Shown: one piece after another, positions 1-5,860 of the stretch
How positions within the stretch are numbered: the stretch's first letter is position 1
Layout of the letters: every line of letters begins with the position of its first letter
From: Caldifarciminota bacterium
GTDB taxonomy: Bacteria > Hydrothermota > Tepidihabitantia > SM23-42
Length of the DNA: 8,819 nt
Assembly (NCBI GenBank): GCA_030671005.1
Contig: DAOVAN010000067.1
Span: 1 to 8,819 of the forward strand
Direction of reading: 5' to 3'
Position numbers and translations under genes: made by a program
Notes under the pieces: generated by a model
The model's input: only the letters and a program-made list of their open reading frames with translations
Databases searched by the model: none
What the model was told of the DNA's origin: nothing

Positions 1-164
1 CGACACAACCCCTCCTGAAACCGAAACCCCAACAAAGCCAAAAGAAATACCAGACGAAGCCGCGGAAGAACCACCACCAATAGAAGTGCCGCAACCAACA
101 GAACCGCTCGAAACCACCGACACAACCCCTCCTGAAACCGAAACCCCAACAAAGCCAAAAGAAA
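1..164 (+). repeat. 117-bp (39-codon) in-frame tandem repeat, two visible copies, second one diverging
   Basis: Bases 1-47 recur without mismatch at 118-164, an offset of 117 bp or exactly 39 codons. They encode the same 15 residues (DTTPPETETPTKPKE) twice. After that the copies diverge quickly. The first copy starts at the window edge, so more units may lie upstream. The exact nucleotide identity over 47 bp, including third positions, suggests recent duplication or gene conversion rather than old protein-level repetition. Confidence 0.85.
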
Positions 165-403
165 CGCCAGATGGAGTCCGAGAAACAGAAACGACTGGAC
201 TCAAAGAGGACGTCGTGGCTTCCGAGCCGCAACCTGAAGTATCCGTCGAGCCGCCCGCAACCGAACCTGTGACAACCGCTCCACCTGAAATGACTCAGCC
301 ACCCGAAGCAAAAGTAGAGGAAGAGAAAAAAGAAGAGCCAAGAAAATCTAAGGAAGAAGATTTCAAGTCGTTTCAAGAATGGCTATCAGGGTTATTGAAA
401 TGA
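2..403 (+). CDS. Pro/Glu/Thr-rich protein, C-terminal part (5' end outside window)
   Basis: The frame is open from base 2, so the gene begins upstream of the window. The GTG at 86 is only an internal codon. The visible 133 residues are low complexity, rich in P, E, T and K, with no recognisable fold. They begin with a 39-residue unit whose first 15 residues recur exactly (see the 117-bp repeat). The last 30 or so residues turn Lys/Glu-rich and end in a short, probably amphipathic segment, DFKSFQEWLSGLLK, which could be a docking helix. The TGA stop overlaps the accB start as ATGA, so the two genes are probably cotranscribed and translationally coupled. Similar acidic Pro/Glu-rich linkers occur in the TPR-Roadblock protein at 4730-5845. 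The missing N-terminal part may therefore be a TPR or other scaffold domain, but this is a guess. Function unknown. Confidence 0.75.
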   Translation, partial: DTTPPETETPTKPKEIPDEAAEEPPPIEVPQPTEPLETTDTTPPETETPTKPKETPDGVRETETTGLKEDVVASEPQPEVSVEPPATEPVTTAPPEMTQPPEAKVEEEKKEEPRKSKEEDFKSFQEWLSGLLK

Positions 404-840
404 AGATCAAAGCTATCGAAAGACTCGTGAAAATTCTGGAGAACAGTATCATATCAGGAATCGAGTTAACTGATTTCTGGGGAAGAAAGGTTAAGATCAG
501 CAAATCAGGCGATAATGCGCCTGTGCTCAGAATCGCAGAGCCAATGACCAGGGAAAAGAAACAGGAAGTCGAGGAAAAACCCACAGCCACCGGAGAAAAA
601 TTGTCGCCGATACGGTCACCGATCGTTGGTACATTCTACCTAGCTCCAGCGCCAGACGCGCCGTCCTATGTGGAAGTCGGTGATATCATCAAACCAGGAC
701 AGGTTGTTTGTATCGTCGAAGCAATGAAGCTCATGAATGAAATAGAATCTGATGTTGCCGGCAAAGTTACCCAGATACTGGTCAAGAACGAAGATCCGGT
801 CGAATACAATCAAGAACTCATGTTAATTGAACCATTATAG
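400..840 (+). CDS. accB: Biotin carboxyl carrier protein of acetyl-CoA carboxylase
   Basis: A 146-residue cytoplasmic carrier protein; the E. coli homologue is about 156. Its biotin shuttles carboxyl groups from biotin carboxylase (AccC) to the carboxyltransferase that makes malonyl-CoA for fatty-acid synthesis. Residues 1-36 match the usual AccB N-terminal segment. A charged linker follows (about 37-70), then the biotinyl/lipoyl domain (about 71-146). The biotinylation motif EAMKLMNEIE puts the modified lysine at K110. The preceding SPDA-like segment (APAPDAPSYVEVGD) is where AccB proteins carry their 'thumb'. I chose the ATG at 400 over the in-frame ATG at 379. It forms the ATGA overlap with the upstream stop, has AGGG at 388-391, and matches the family N-terminus. 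Unusually, accC does not follow directly: a pilT-like gene lies between them. Confidence 0.95.
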   Translation: MKIKAIERLVKILENSIISGIELTDFWGRKVKISKSGDNAPVLRIAEPMTREKKQEVEEKPTATGEKLSPIRSPIVGTFYLAPAPDAPSYVEVGDIIKPGQVVCIVEAMKLMNEIESDVAGKVTQILVKNEDPVEYNQELMLIEPL

Positions 841-861
841 AGTGCGAGGAAAAAGAGTAAT

Positions 862-1980
862 ATGGAACTAAAAACGCTGCTTGAAAAAATGATAAAAGTT
901 AATGCCTCTGACCTCCATTTGAAGGCCGGCTCACCCCCAGTTTTCAGAATCGACGGCAAGTTGGCAGAAGAAAAAGGCGAATCACTTACGCCCGAAAGTT
1001 TGAAGACAATGGGATACCAGATAATGACACCTTCTCAACAGCAACTGTTCGAACGATTGAAGGAAATGGATTTCGCAATAGGTGTACGCGGCGTTGGCCG
1101 TTTCAGAGTTAACGTCTTCCTGCAAAGGGGTAGCATTGCAATTGCCATGCGTGCCATACCGATGTCGGTAAGACGAATTGACGAATTGAACCTACCTGCC
1201 ATTCTGAAGGATCTTTCTCTCAAACCACGGGGGTTGATACTCTGTACCGGTACAACTGGTAGTGGCAAATCCACGGCACTGGCAGCGATGATTGAGCACA
1301 TAAATGAGAATGTTCCACGGCACATGATCACGATTGAAGACCCCATCGAATATTTATTTCGCGATAACCTCTCCATAGTATGCCAGCGTGAGGTACTAAT
1401 GGACACCGTGTCGTTTTCTGTAGCATTGAAGCACATCATGCGTCAAGACCCGGATGTCATCTTAATTGGCGAAATACGAGACCGTGAAACAATGGATGTT
1501 GCGTTGAAGGCTGCGGATACGGGTCATCTGGTACTATCCACGCTCCACACATTGAACGCTACGGAAACGATCAACCGGATAATATCCTTTTACCCACCTC
1601 ATCAGCATCAACACGTGCGTGTTCTCCTCGCGGCAACGCTTATCGGCGTGATATCTCTCAGGCTCTTGCCGCGTGCCGATGGTAAAGGCCGCATCCCGGC
1701 GGTTGAAGTACTGGTTGCCACACCCACGGTCAGGGACTACCTAATGGATCCCGTGAAGACACTGCTGATACAATCAGTAATCGAAGATGGCTTTGGACAG
1801 TATGGCATGCAGACTTTTGACCAGGCGATATTCAAGCTCTATAAGGATGGCCTAATATCCTATGATGATGCCATTCAAGCCGTCACGAATCCCGATGAAT
1901 TCAAACTGAGACTCGTCGGCATTGAGCAAACCGCGGAGCGAGGCTGGGGACAGTTCGAGAAAAAAGACAAAAGTAAATAA
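862..1980 (+). CDS. pilT: PilT-family type IV pilus retraction ATPase
   Basis: A 372-residue hexameric secretion-type ATPase, expected at the cytoplasmic face of the type IV pilus base, where it powers retraction and twitching motility. The N-terminal PAS-like domain starts with the typical ASDLHLKAGSPP (about 15-26). Walker A is GTTGSGKST (120-128, K126). The Asp box is ITIEDPIEY (from about 146). Walker B is LIGEIRD (191-197, E194). The His box is TGHLVLSTLHT (210-220, H212 and H219). The C-terminal region has the PilT-like GMQTFDQAI and NPDEF segments. Where classical PilT has AIRNLIRE, this protein has TVRDYLMDPVKT, as I recall from several non-proteobacterial PilT homologues. PilU or a second PilT paralogue is therefore possible. 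GAGGA at 846-850 precedes the start. The gap to accB is only 21 bp, so it is probably in the same transcript. No pilin or pilus assembly genes are nearby. Confidence 0.92.
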   Translation: MELKTLLEKMIKVNASDLHLKAGSPPVFRIDGKLAEEKGESLTPESLKTMGYQIMTPSQQQLFERLKEMDFAIGVRGVGRFRVNVFLQRGSIAIAMRAIPMSVRRIDELNLPAILKDLSLKPRGLILCTGTTGSGKSTALAAMIEHINENVPRHMITIEDPIEYLFRDNLSIVCQREVLMDTVSFSVALKHIMRQDPDVILIGEIRDRETMDVALKAADTGHLVLSTLHTLNATETINRIISFYPPHQHQHVRVLLAATLIGVISLRLLPRADGKGRIPAVEVLVATPTVRDYLMDPVKTLLIQSVIEDGFGQYGMQTFDQAIFKLYKDGLISYDDAIQAVTNPDEFKLRLVGIEQTAERGWGQFEKKDKSK

Positions 1981-2015
1981 ACGAGCAGACTCATTTCGTT
2001 TCATACCAATAAATA

Positions 2016-3353
2016 ATGAAATTCGAGAAAATTCTCATTGCCAACCGCGGTGAAATAGCTCTGCGTATTATACGTGCCGCCAATGAGCTGAACCTGAAGA
2101 CTGTCGCCGTCTATTCTGAGAGCGATGCTGAATCACTGCATGCCCGACTTGCCAATGAGGCAGTTTGTATCGGCCCGCCGCCTAGTAAAGAAAGCTATCT
2201 GAACATCACCCGGATAATCAGTGCCGCCGAGATAACAGGAGCCAAGGCAATACATCCCGGGTATGGATTTCTTGCCGAAAATCCGGAATTCGCCGAGATA
2301 TGCAAATCATGTGGCATTACATTCATTGGTCCCCAACCCGAACATATCCGAGCGATGGGCGATAAGATAAAGGCGAAGGAAACCATGGCAGCTGCCGGCT
2401 TGCCCGGCATCCCAGGGAGCAAGGGCAGCATTGAACACGTAAAGGATGCGCGCCGACTCTGCAAGGAGATTCGATATCCTGTGATTCTTAAGGCCGCAGC
2501 CGGAGGTGGTGGTAAAGGGATGCGTGTCGCACGCGACGACGAAGAACTCGACGCCGGTTTCCGGATTGCCCAGGCCGAGGCAAAGGCGGCTTTCGGCGAC
2601 AACAGAATATACCTGGAGAAGTTCATTCAAGGACCCCGGCATATTGAGGTTCAGATTCTTGGAGACAACTATGACAGAGTGGTCGCACTCGGCGAACGCG
2701 AATGTTCGATTCAACGGAGGCACCAGAAACTGATCGAAGAATCCCCTTCACCGGTTGTCGGTGTAGCCTTAAGAAAGAAGCTTATCAAGTCGGCGTTGAA
2801 GGCAGCCCAGAGTATCAAATATCGCTCGGCCGGGACTGTAGAATTCTTGATGGATCGAGACAAGAATTACTACTTTATGGAGATGAACACGAGGATTCAA
2901 GTCGAGCATCCAGTGACCGAGATGGTAACGGGTGTTGACATCGTCAAGGAACAGATCAAGATTGCACTCGATGAAAAAATCGCATTCGAACAAGGAGATG
3001 TTGAGTTACGTGGACATGCTATCGAGTGTCGTATCAATGCCGAGGACCCGAGCAGAAATTTTGTGCCGGCTCCTGGTAAGATCGTCTTCTTCCATATGCC
3101 GCAAGGGATCGGGGTTAGGTTTGATACACATATCTTTGCCGGCCATGTGATTCCGAGCCAGTATGATTCCTTGATCGGGAAACTGATCTGCCATGGTAAC
3201 TCGAGGGATGAAGCAATCGCCCGTATGAAGCGCGCCCTCGAAGAAATTGTGATTGAAGGAATCCCGACTACAATCCCCTTCCATAAGAAAATAATGAGCC
3301 ACCCCAAGTTTATCGCGGGTGATATCTCCACCGACTTCATAGATAAAATGTAG
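2016..3353 (+). CDS. accC: Biotin carboxylase subunit of acetyl-CoA carboxylase
   Basis: A 445-residue cytoplasmic ATP-grasp enzyme (E. coli AccC is 449) that carboxylates AccB-bound biotin using ATP and bicarbonate. The N-terminal pre-ATP-grasp domain begins KILIANRGEIALRIIRA. The conserved MGDKIKAK segment gives K117. The glycine-rich ATP loop is GGGGKGMR (163-170). The metal and catalytic signature MEMNTRIQVEHPVTE (288-302) includes E289, N291, R293 and E297. The biotin carboxylase C-terminal domain has HAIECRINAEDP, with R339 the likely equivalent of the catalytic arginine. All key residues look intact, and length and motifs fit a free-standing AccC, not a pyruvate or propionyl-CoA carboxylase fusion. 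The start is set by homology; there is no clear Shine-Dalgarno in the 35-bp gap after the pilT-like gene. It is the last plus-strand gene of the run, ahead of a convergent minus-strand operon. Confidence 0.96.
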   Translation: MKFEKILIANRGEIALRIIRAANELNLKTVAVYSESDAESLHARLANEAVCIGPPPSKESYLNITRIISAAEITGAKAIHPGYGFLAENPEFAEICKSCGITFIGPQPEHIRAMGDKIKAKETMAAAGLPGIPGSKGSIEHVKDARRLCKEIRYPVILKAAAGGGGKGMRVARDDEELDAGFRIAQAEAKAAFGDNRIYLEKFIQGPRHIEVQILGDNYDRVVALGERECSIQRRHQKLIEESPSPVVGVALRKKLIKSALKAAQSIKYRSAGTVEFLMDRDKNYYFMEMNTRIQVEHPVTEMVTGVDIVKEQIKIALDEKIAFEQGDVELRGHAIECRINAEDPSRNFVPAPGKIVFFHMPQGIGVRFDTHIFAGHVIPSQYDSLIGKLICHGNSRDEAIARMKRALEEIVIEGIPTTIPFHKKIMSHPKFIAGDISTDFIDKM

Positions 3354-3420
3354 CACCCTCACGTCAGACGATACGGGCCTCGTTACCTTGACCGTTTTAC
3401 ATAACCATTTCAAATGAACG

Positions 3421-3452
3421 AATGACACAATTACCTAATGACATAATTACAA
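3421..3452. repeat. Degenerate 16-bp tandem repeat (AATGACAYAATTAC core)
   Basis: Bases 3421-3436 and 3437-3452 match at 13 of 16 positions. A further partial AATGAAC copy lies just upstream (about 3412-3418). It looks like decayed intergenic repeat DNA; no function is suggested. Confidence 0.5.
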
Positions 3453-3481
3453 TATTTGGTTTCGAGTTTCGTAGCTGTCTT

Positions 3482-3658
3482 GGGGTCAGGTCTCTACTTT
3501 GAACATAACTCCTACTGACGACCAACGTCATTGCGAGCCCGCTCTAGGCGGGCGTGGCAATCTCGCGCCTTACTCATTTAGCCATACTTTTCCCATGAAA
3601 TCTGGTAAGTATTCCAGGGAAACGTGTTATCTTATGTTCAAAGTAGAGACCTGACCCC
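3482..3658. mobile_element. 177-bp MITE-like element with perfect 27-bp terminal inverted repeats
   Basis: Bases 3482-3508 and 3632-3658 are exact reverse complements over 27 bp, with GGGGTCAGGTCTC outermost. The pairing stops exactly at both ends: the flanking bases T3481 and G3659 do not pair, nor do the inner bases at 3509 and 3631. The 123-bp interior has no ORF and holds a REP-like hairpin (3517-3561). I see no obvious target-site duplication. From memory, GGGGTCAGGTC termini border REP-associated Y1 (IS200-like) transposase genes in many bacteria, so this may be a non-autonomous relative mobilised in trans. That link is inference. The right edge is one base from the pcm stop codon, so insertion just spared the gene. 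As RNA the two arms could form a long stem and stop transcription from both convergent genes. Confidence 0.75.
3517..3561. repeat. REP-like double hairpin inside the MITE-like element
   Basis: GACG (3517-3520) can pair with CGTC (3526-3529) across a 5-nt loop. Next, ATTGC (3530-3534) pairs with GCAAT (3557-3561), and GCCCGC (3537-3542) pairs with GCGGGC (3548-3553) around a 5-nt loop. The 13-mer CGTCATTGCGAGC (3526-3538) recurs exactly at 8747-8759 with the same upstream GACG-N5 spacing. This is the 'gtcattgcgagc...gcaatc' type of dispersed palindrome known from many bacterial genomes. Confidence 0.7.
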
Positions 3659-3659
3659 G

Positions 3660-4394
3660 TTATTTTTCTTCGATCAGACCCTTCATGGGTACAAATAAGA
3701 CAGGCGTAATCTCCTCTTTTTCTAGAATGCCATCGACCTTCTTATACAAAGTCAATATCTGAAAATCTTCACCCAAAGGCACAATCAGCCTTCCACCTTC
3801 GGCTAATTGCTCGACCAGTGGTTGGGGCAACTTGGATGGCGCACAGGTTATGATGATCGCATCAAAGGGAGCAGCTTCCGGCCAACCCAAGAAACCATCT
3901 CCGTAACGCACCTCGACAGTAAGAAAACCCAATTCTTCCAGACGGGTCGCCGCAGAACGAGCTAACGATTCTATTATCTCAATCGTGTAGACTCCATCAA
4001 CCAAGAGAGACAGAACAGCCGCCTGGTAACCAGAACCCGTACCCACTTCCAGAACCTTGTCCGTCGACTTCAACTCGATCTTCTCGGTCATCAGTGCTAC
4101 AATGTAGGGTTGTGATATGGTTTGTTCCTCTGCGATCGGTAACGGATAATCTCCGTATGCCAACTTCTCATAATCCTTAGGGACAAACTTATGACGTTCC
4201 ACCTTGAGCATAGCATTTATCACCCTCTCATCAGTAACACCTCGGGCGACTATTTGGCTGTATACCATGTCCTTCCGGGCAAGCGCGTCCCACGGCAATT
4301 CATTCTTGTTCTTTTGATTTGGGCAAGCAAGAGCAACGAGTACAACTGCGGCAGTAAAAAGAACGACTACTAGCTTATACTTGGATATCTTCAT
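3660..4394 (-). CDS. pcm: Predicted exported protein-L-isoaspartate O-methyltransferase
   Basis: A 244-residue SAM-dependent methyltransferase. The family repairs damaged proteins by methylating L-isoaspartyl residues. SAM motif I is VLEVGTGSGYQAA (from about 114). The upstream family signature EEQTISQPYIVALMTE contributes to substrate binding. The later segments FDAIIITCAP and GGRLIVPLG are typical of Pcm. Unlike cytoplasmic Pcm (about 208 aa in E. coli), this protein starts with a Lys-containing n-region and a hydrophobic stretch (about 8-23) ending in VALAC. C24 fits a loose lipobox, so it may be a periplasmic lipoprotein; otherwise it has a cleaved or anchored signal. The catalytic domain is complete. 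It lies 36 bp after the Roadblock gene and is probably the last gene of that operon. The start has no strong Shine-Dalgarno but is needed for the signal sequence. The TAA stop lies one base from the MITE-like element. Confidence 0.9.
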   Translation of the reverse strand: MKISKYKLVVVLFTAAVVLVALACPNQKNKNELPWDALARKDMVYSQIVARGVTDERVINAMLKVERHKFVPKDYEKLAYGDYPLPIAEEQTISQPYIVALMTEKIELKSTDKVLEVGTGSGYQAAVLSLLVDGVYTIEIIESLARSAATRLEELGFLTVEVRYGDGFLGWPEAAPFDAIIITCAPSKLPQPLVEQLAEGGRLIVPLGEDFQILTLYKKVDGILEKEEITPVLFVPMKGLIEEK

Positions 4395-4430
4395 GGCTGG
4401 CTATCTGATACTTGTGGTTAGAACCAACAG

Positions 4431-4733
4431 TTATGCGAATTTATCCAGCCTAATCTTCACCAGACCAACGTTCGCGTCTTTCTGGCAGATTACAAAGACA
4501 ATACCATCGGCGCTATCTCTCAGAAACAGCACGTTATCTTTTGTGTAGATTATGGCTGAGGCTTTTGTGATTTCAAGACTATTCTTGATTCGATTCACGA
4601 CGCGTGCCGCGATCGCGCCCAATTTGTCGGTATCATACTCAAATGTGGCTTGACCTTCGATGATGAAACCATCTTCGCTCACCAACCCAGCACCTAGGAC
4701 CTTCTGTATTTTAGTAAACTCGCCTATCTTCAT
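4431..4733 (-). CDS. Stand-alone Roadblock/LC7-domain protein
   Basis: A 100-residue protein spanning essentially one Roadblock/LC7 domain. It has the VLGAGLVSEDGFIIEGQ strand-turn-strand (about 12-28), then the helix with LGAIAARVVNRI (about 38-49), then alternating strands ending in NVGLVKIRLDKF. Bacterial Roadblock proteins such as MglB dimerise and often act on Ras-like GTPases such as MglA in cell polarity, motility and pilus control. That role here is inference, because no GTPase gene is in the window. It overlaps the upstream TPR-Roadblock gene by ATGA (4730-4733), which suggests coupled translation and a possible heterodimer. A strong Shine-Dalgarno lies inside the 3' end of the upstream gene. 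There is no signal peptide or membrane segment, so it should be cytoplasmic. Confidence 0.82.
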   Translation of the reverse strand: MKIGEFTKIQKVLGAGLVSEDGFIIEGQATFEYDTDKLGAIAARVVNRIKNSLEITKASAIIYTKDNVLFLRDSADGIVFVICQKDANVGLVKIRLDKFA

Positions 4734-5845
4734 CCTAAAATCTCCTCTATCTCCTCGATAATCTTACGTGCATAGACAAAAATCAGTCCGGGTTTTGCTT
4801 CAACCTTCGTAATCACCGTCAACAAAGAATCACCCACTGCCATTACACACAGAGTTTCATCTGCTTTTTCGATTATACAACGCTCCAAGCCACCGCGCTT
4901 AAGCAGTCGAAAAGACTCATCCACATCCATACATATTGCAGCAACCGAAGCACATATCGCTTCCACATCACGCTCACGGCCTCCACCGTAATTCTTTATC
5001 AAGAGCCCATCCTTAGTGGAAATGAATACACCCTTCACGGTCTCCAAATCGAGCAATCTGCTGACCGGCTTATCAAGCGCCTCGAGGGGTACGGCTTCGA
5101 TCTCAACCTTTTTCTCGGGTAGTTCTTCGACGATCGACTCAATGCTCACGACTTGCGGTTTTGCCCCCTCGATTGCAGTGGGTGTCACATCTGGGGCTCT
5201 TTCCACCCCAAATGGCTCTTCCTCAGAAACCGGGGTCGCTACCGTAAGCTCTTGGAGCTCTGGTTCTTCAACCTTAGGCTCTTCAACCACCGGTTCCAGA
5301 TCCACAGCGTGAGGTTCTTCAACCATGACCTCTGGTTCAACAGCCTCTGGCTCTTCGACCTCGTCTTTATCTACTTCGACCAGAGGGATTGTTTCGTCCA
5401 CTGGTTTCTCGACAGGTGGTTCTTCGACCACGGATGGTTCAGCTTTCGCCACCTTCTGTGTCGGGGTGAAGTCGGGAATCAGCCCCTCAAGTTCCTTCAA
5501 TGCTTCCATGTTCTCGGAGTTGATTTTCAATGTCGTCTCATAGTACTTTCTTGCTTTTTCATTATCGCCCAATTTGCGATAACAGTGTCCAAGATAGAGA
5601 TTGGCAATTTCGCTTTCCTTCACTTCATCATATACAGATTCAATGGTCTCGATCGCTTTGTCCACCTCATCTTTTAGAAAGTAAGCCCGCCCGAGAATTA
5701 TTTTCGCCAAGTAGTAATCCGGGTTTCGTGCCAAACCATCTTTTAGTATCGAGATAGCTTCATCGATCATCCCTGATGAGATATACACATCAGCCAGTGT
5801 CGCGAAAATCAACGCTCCCGAGTCAACTCTCAACTCATCAGACAT
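4730..5845 (-). CDS. TPR-linker-Roadblock fusion protein
   Basis: A 371-residue, probably cytoplasmic three-part protein. Residues about 9-111 form three TPR units, with signatures such as ATLADVYISSGMIDEAISIL and LGHCYRKLGDNEKARKYYE. Residues about 125-255 form an acidic Pro/Glu/Val-rich linker with repeated VEEP and EEP motifs, probably disordered. Residues about 261-371 form a Roadblock/LC7 domain, with VKGVFISTKDGLLIKNYGG, a helix holding VEAICASVAAI, and the terminal KPGLIFVYARKIIEEIEEIL. TPRs usually bind partner proteins, and the Roadblock domain could dimerise with the 100-aa Roadblock protein encoded next. It starts 15 bp after the large TPR gene, with a strong AAGGAG (5851-5856), so cotranscription is very likely. 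The partner GTPase, if any, is unknown. Confidence 0.85.
   Translation of the reverse strand: MSDELRVDSGALIFATLADVYISSGMIDEAISILKDGLARNPDYYLAKIILGRAYFLKDEVDKAIETIESVYDEVKESEIANLYLGHCYRKLGDNEKARKYYETTLKINSENMEALKELEGLIPDFTPTQKVAKAEPSVVEEPPVEKPVDETIPLVEVDKDEVEEPEAVEPEVMVEEPHAVDLEPVVEEPKVEEPELQELTVATPVSEEEPFGVERAPDVTPTAIEGAKPQVVSIESIVEELPEKKVEIEAVPLEALDKPVSRLLDLETVKGVFISTKDGLLIKNYGGGRERDVEAICASVAAICMDVDESFRLLKRGGLERCIIEKADETLCVMAVGDSLLTVITKVEAKPGLIFVYARKIIEEIEEILG
4742..4747 (-). promoter_or_regulatory. Strong Shine-Dalgarno (GAGGAG) for the Roadblock gene
   Basis: On the minus strand GAGGAG ends 8 nt before the ATG at 4733. It supports that start, and the ribosome site lies within the last codons of the preceding gene. 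Confidence 0.7.
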
Positions 5846-5850
5846 CTTCT

Positions 5851-5856
5851 CTCCTT
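5851..5856 (-). promoter_or_regulatory. Strong Shine-Dalgarno (AAGGAG) for the TPR-Roadblock gene
   Basis: The minus strand reads AAGGAG, then 5 nt, then ATG at 5845, all within the 15-bp gap after the large TPR gene. This fixes the start codon. Confidence 0.8.
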
Positions 5857-5860
5857 AGTT

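Larger units (their letters stand above)
3354..3659. other. Gene-free gap between convergent genes (accC and pcm)
   Basis: No credible coding sequence is present. From 3354 to about 3481 the DNA is AT-rich and holds a degenerate 16-bp tandem repeat. From 3482 to 3658 it is filled by a MITE-like element. I see no classical GC-hairpin plus T-run terminator for accC. The strong inverted repeats of the element could end transcription from either side. Confidence 0.8.

Noticed and set aside
379..399. Upstream ATG that would add seven residues to AccB
   Set aside because: It has no ribosome site at a useful distance, overlaps the previous gene by 25 bp, and the added residues are not part of the usual AccB N-terminus.
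2897..3340. 147-codon minus-strand frame opposite accC
   Set aside because: accC in this region has fully conserved biotin carboxylase motifs, and the antisense product matches nothing recognisable.
4405..4430. Small GGTT/AACC inverted repeat between the Roadblock and pcm genes, as a terminator
   Set aside because: The stem is only 4 bp, with no T-run, which is too weak to end transcription.
5153..5677. 174-codon plus-strand frame opposite the TPR-Roadblock gene
   Set aside because: The translation is rich in Phe, Trp, Arg and His, as expected for the antisense of an acidic Pro/Glu linker. It has no domain and no ribosome site.
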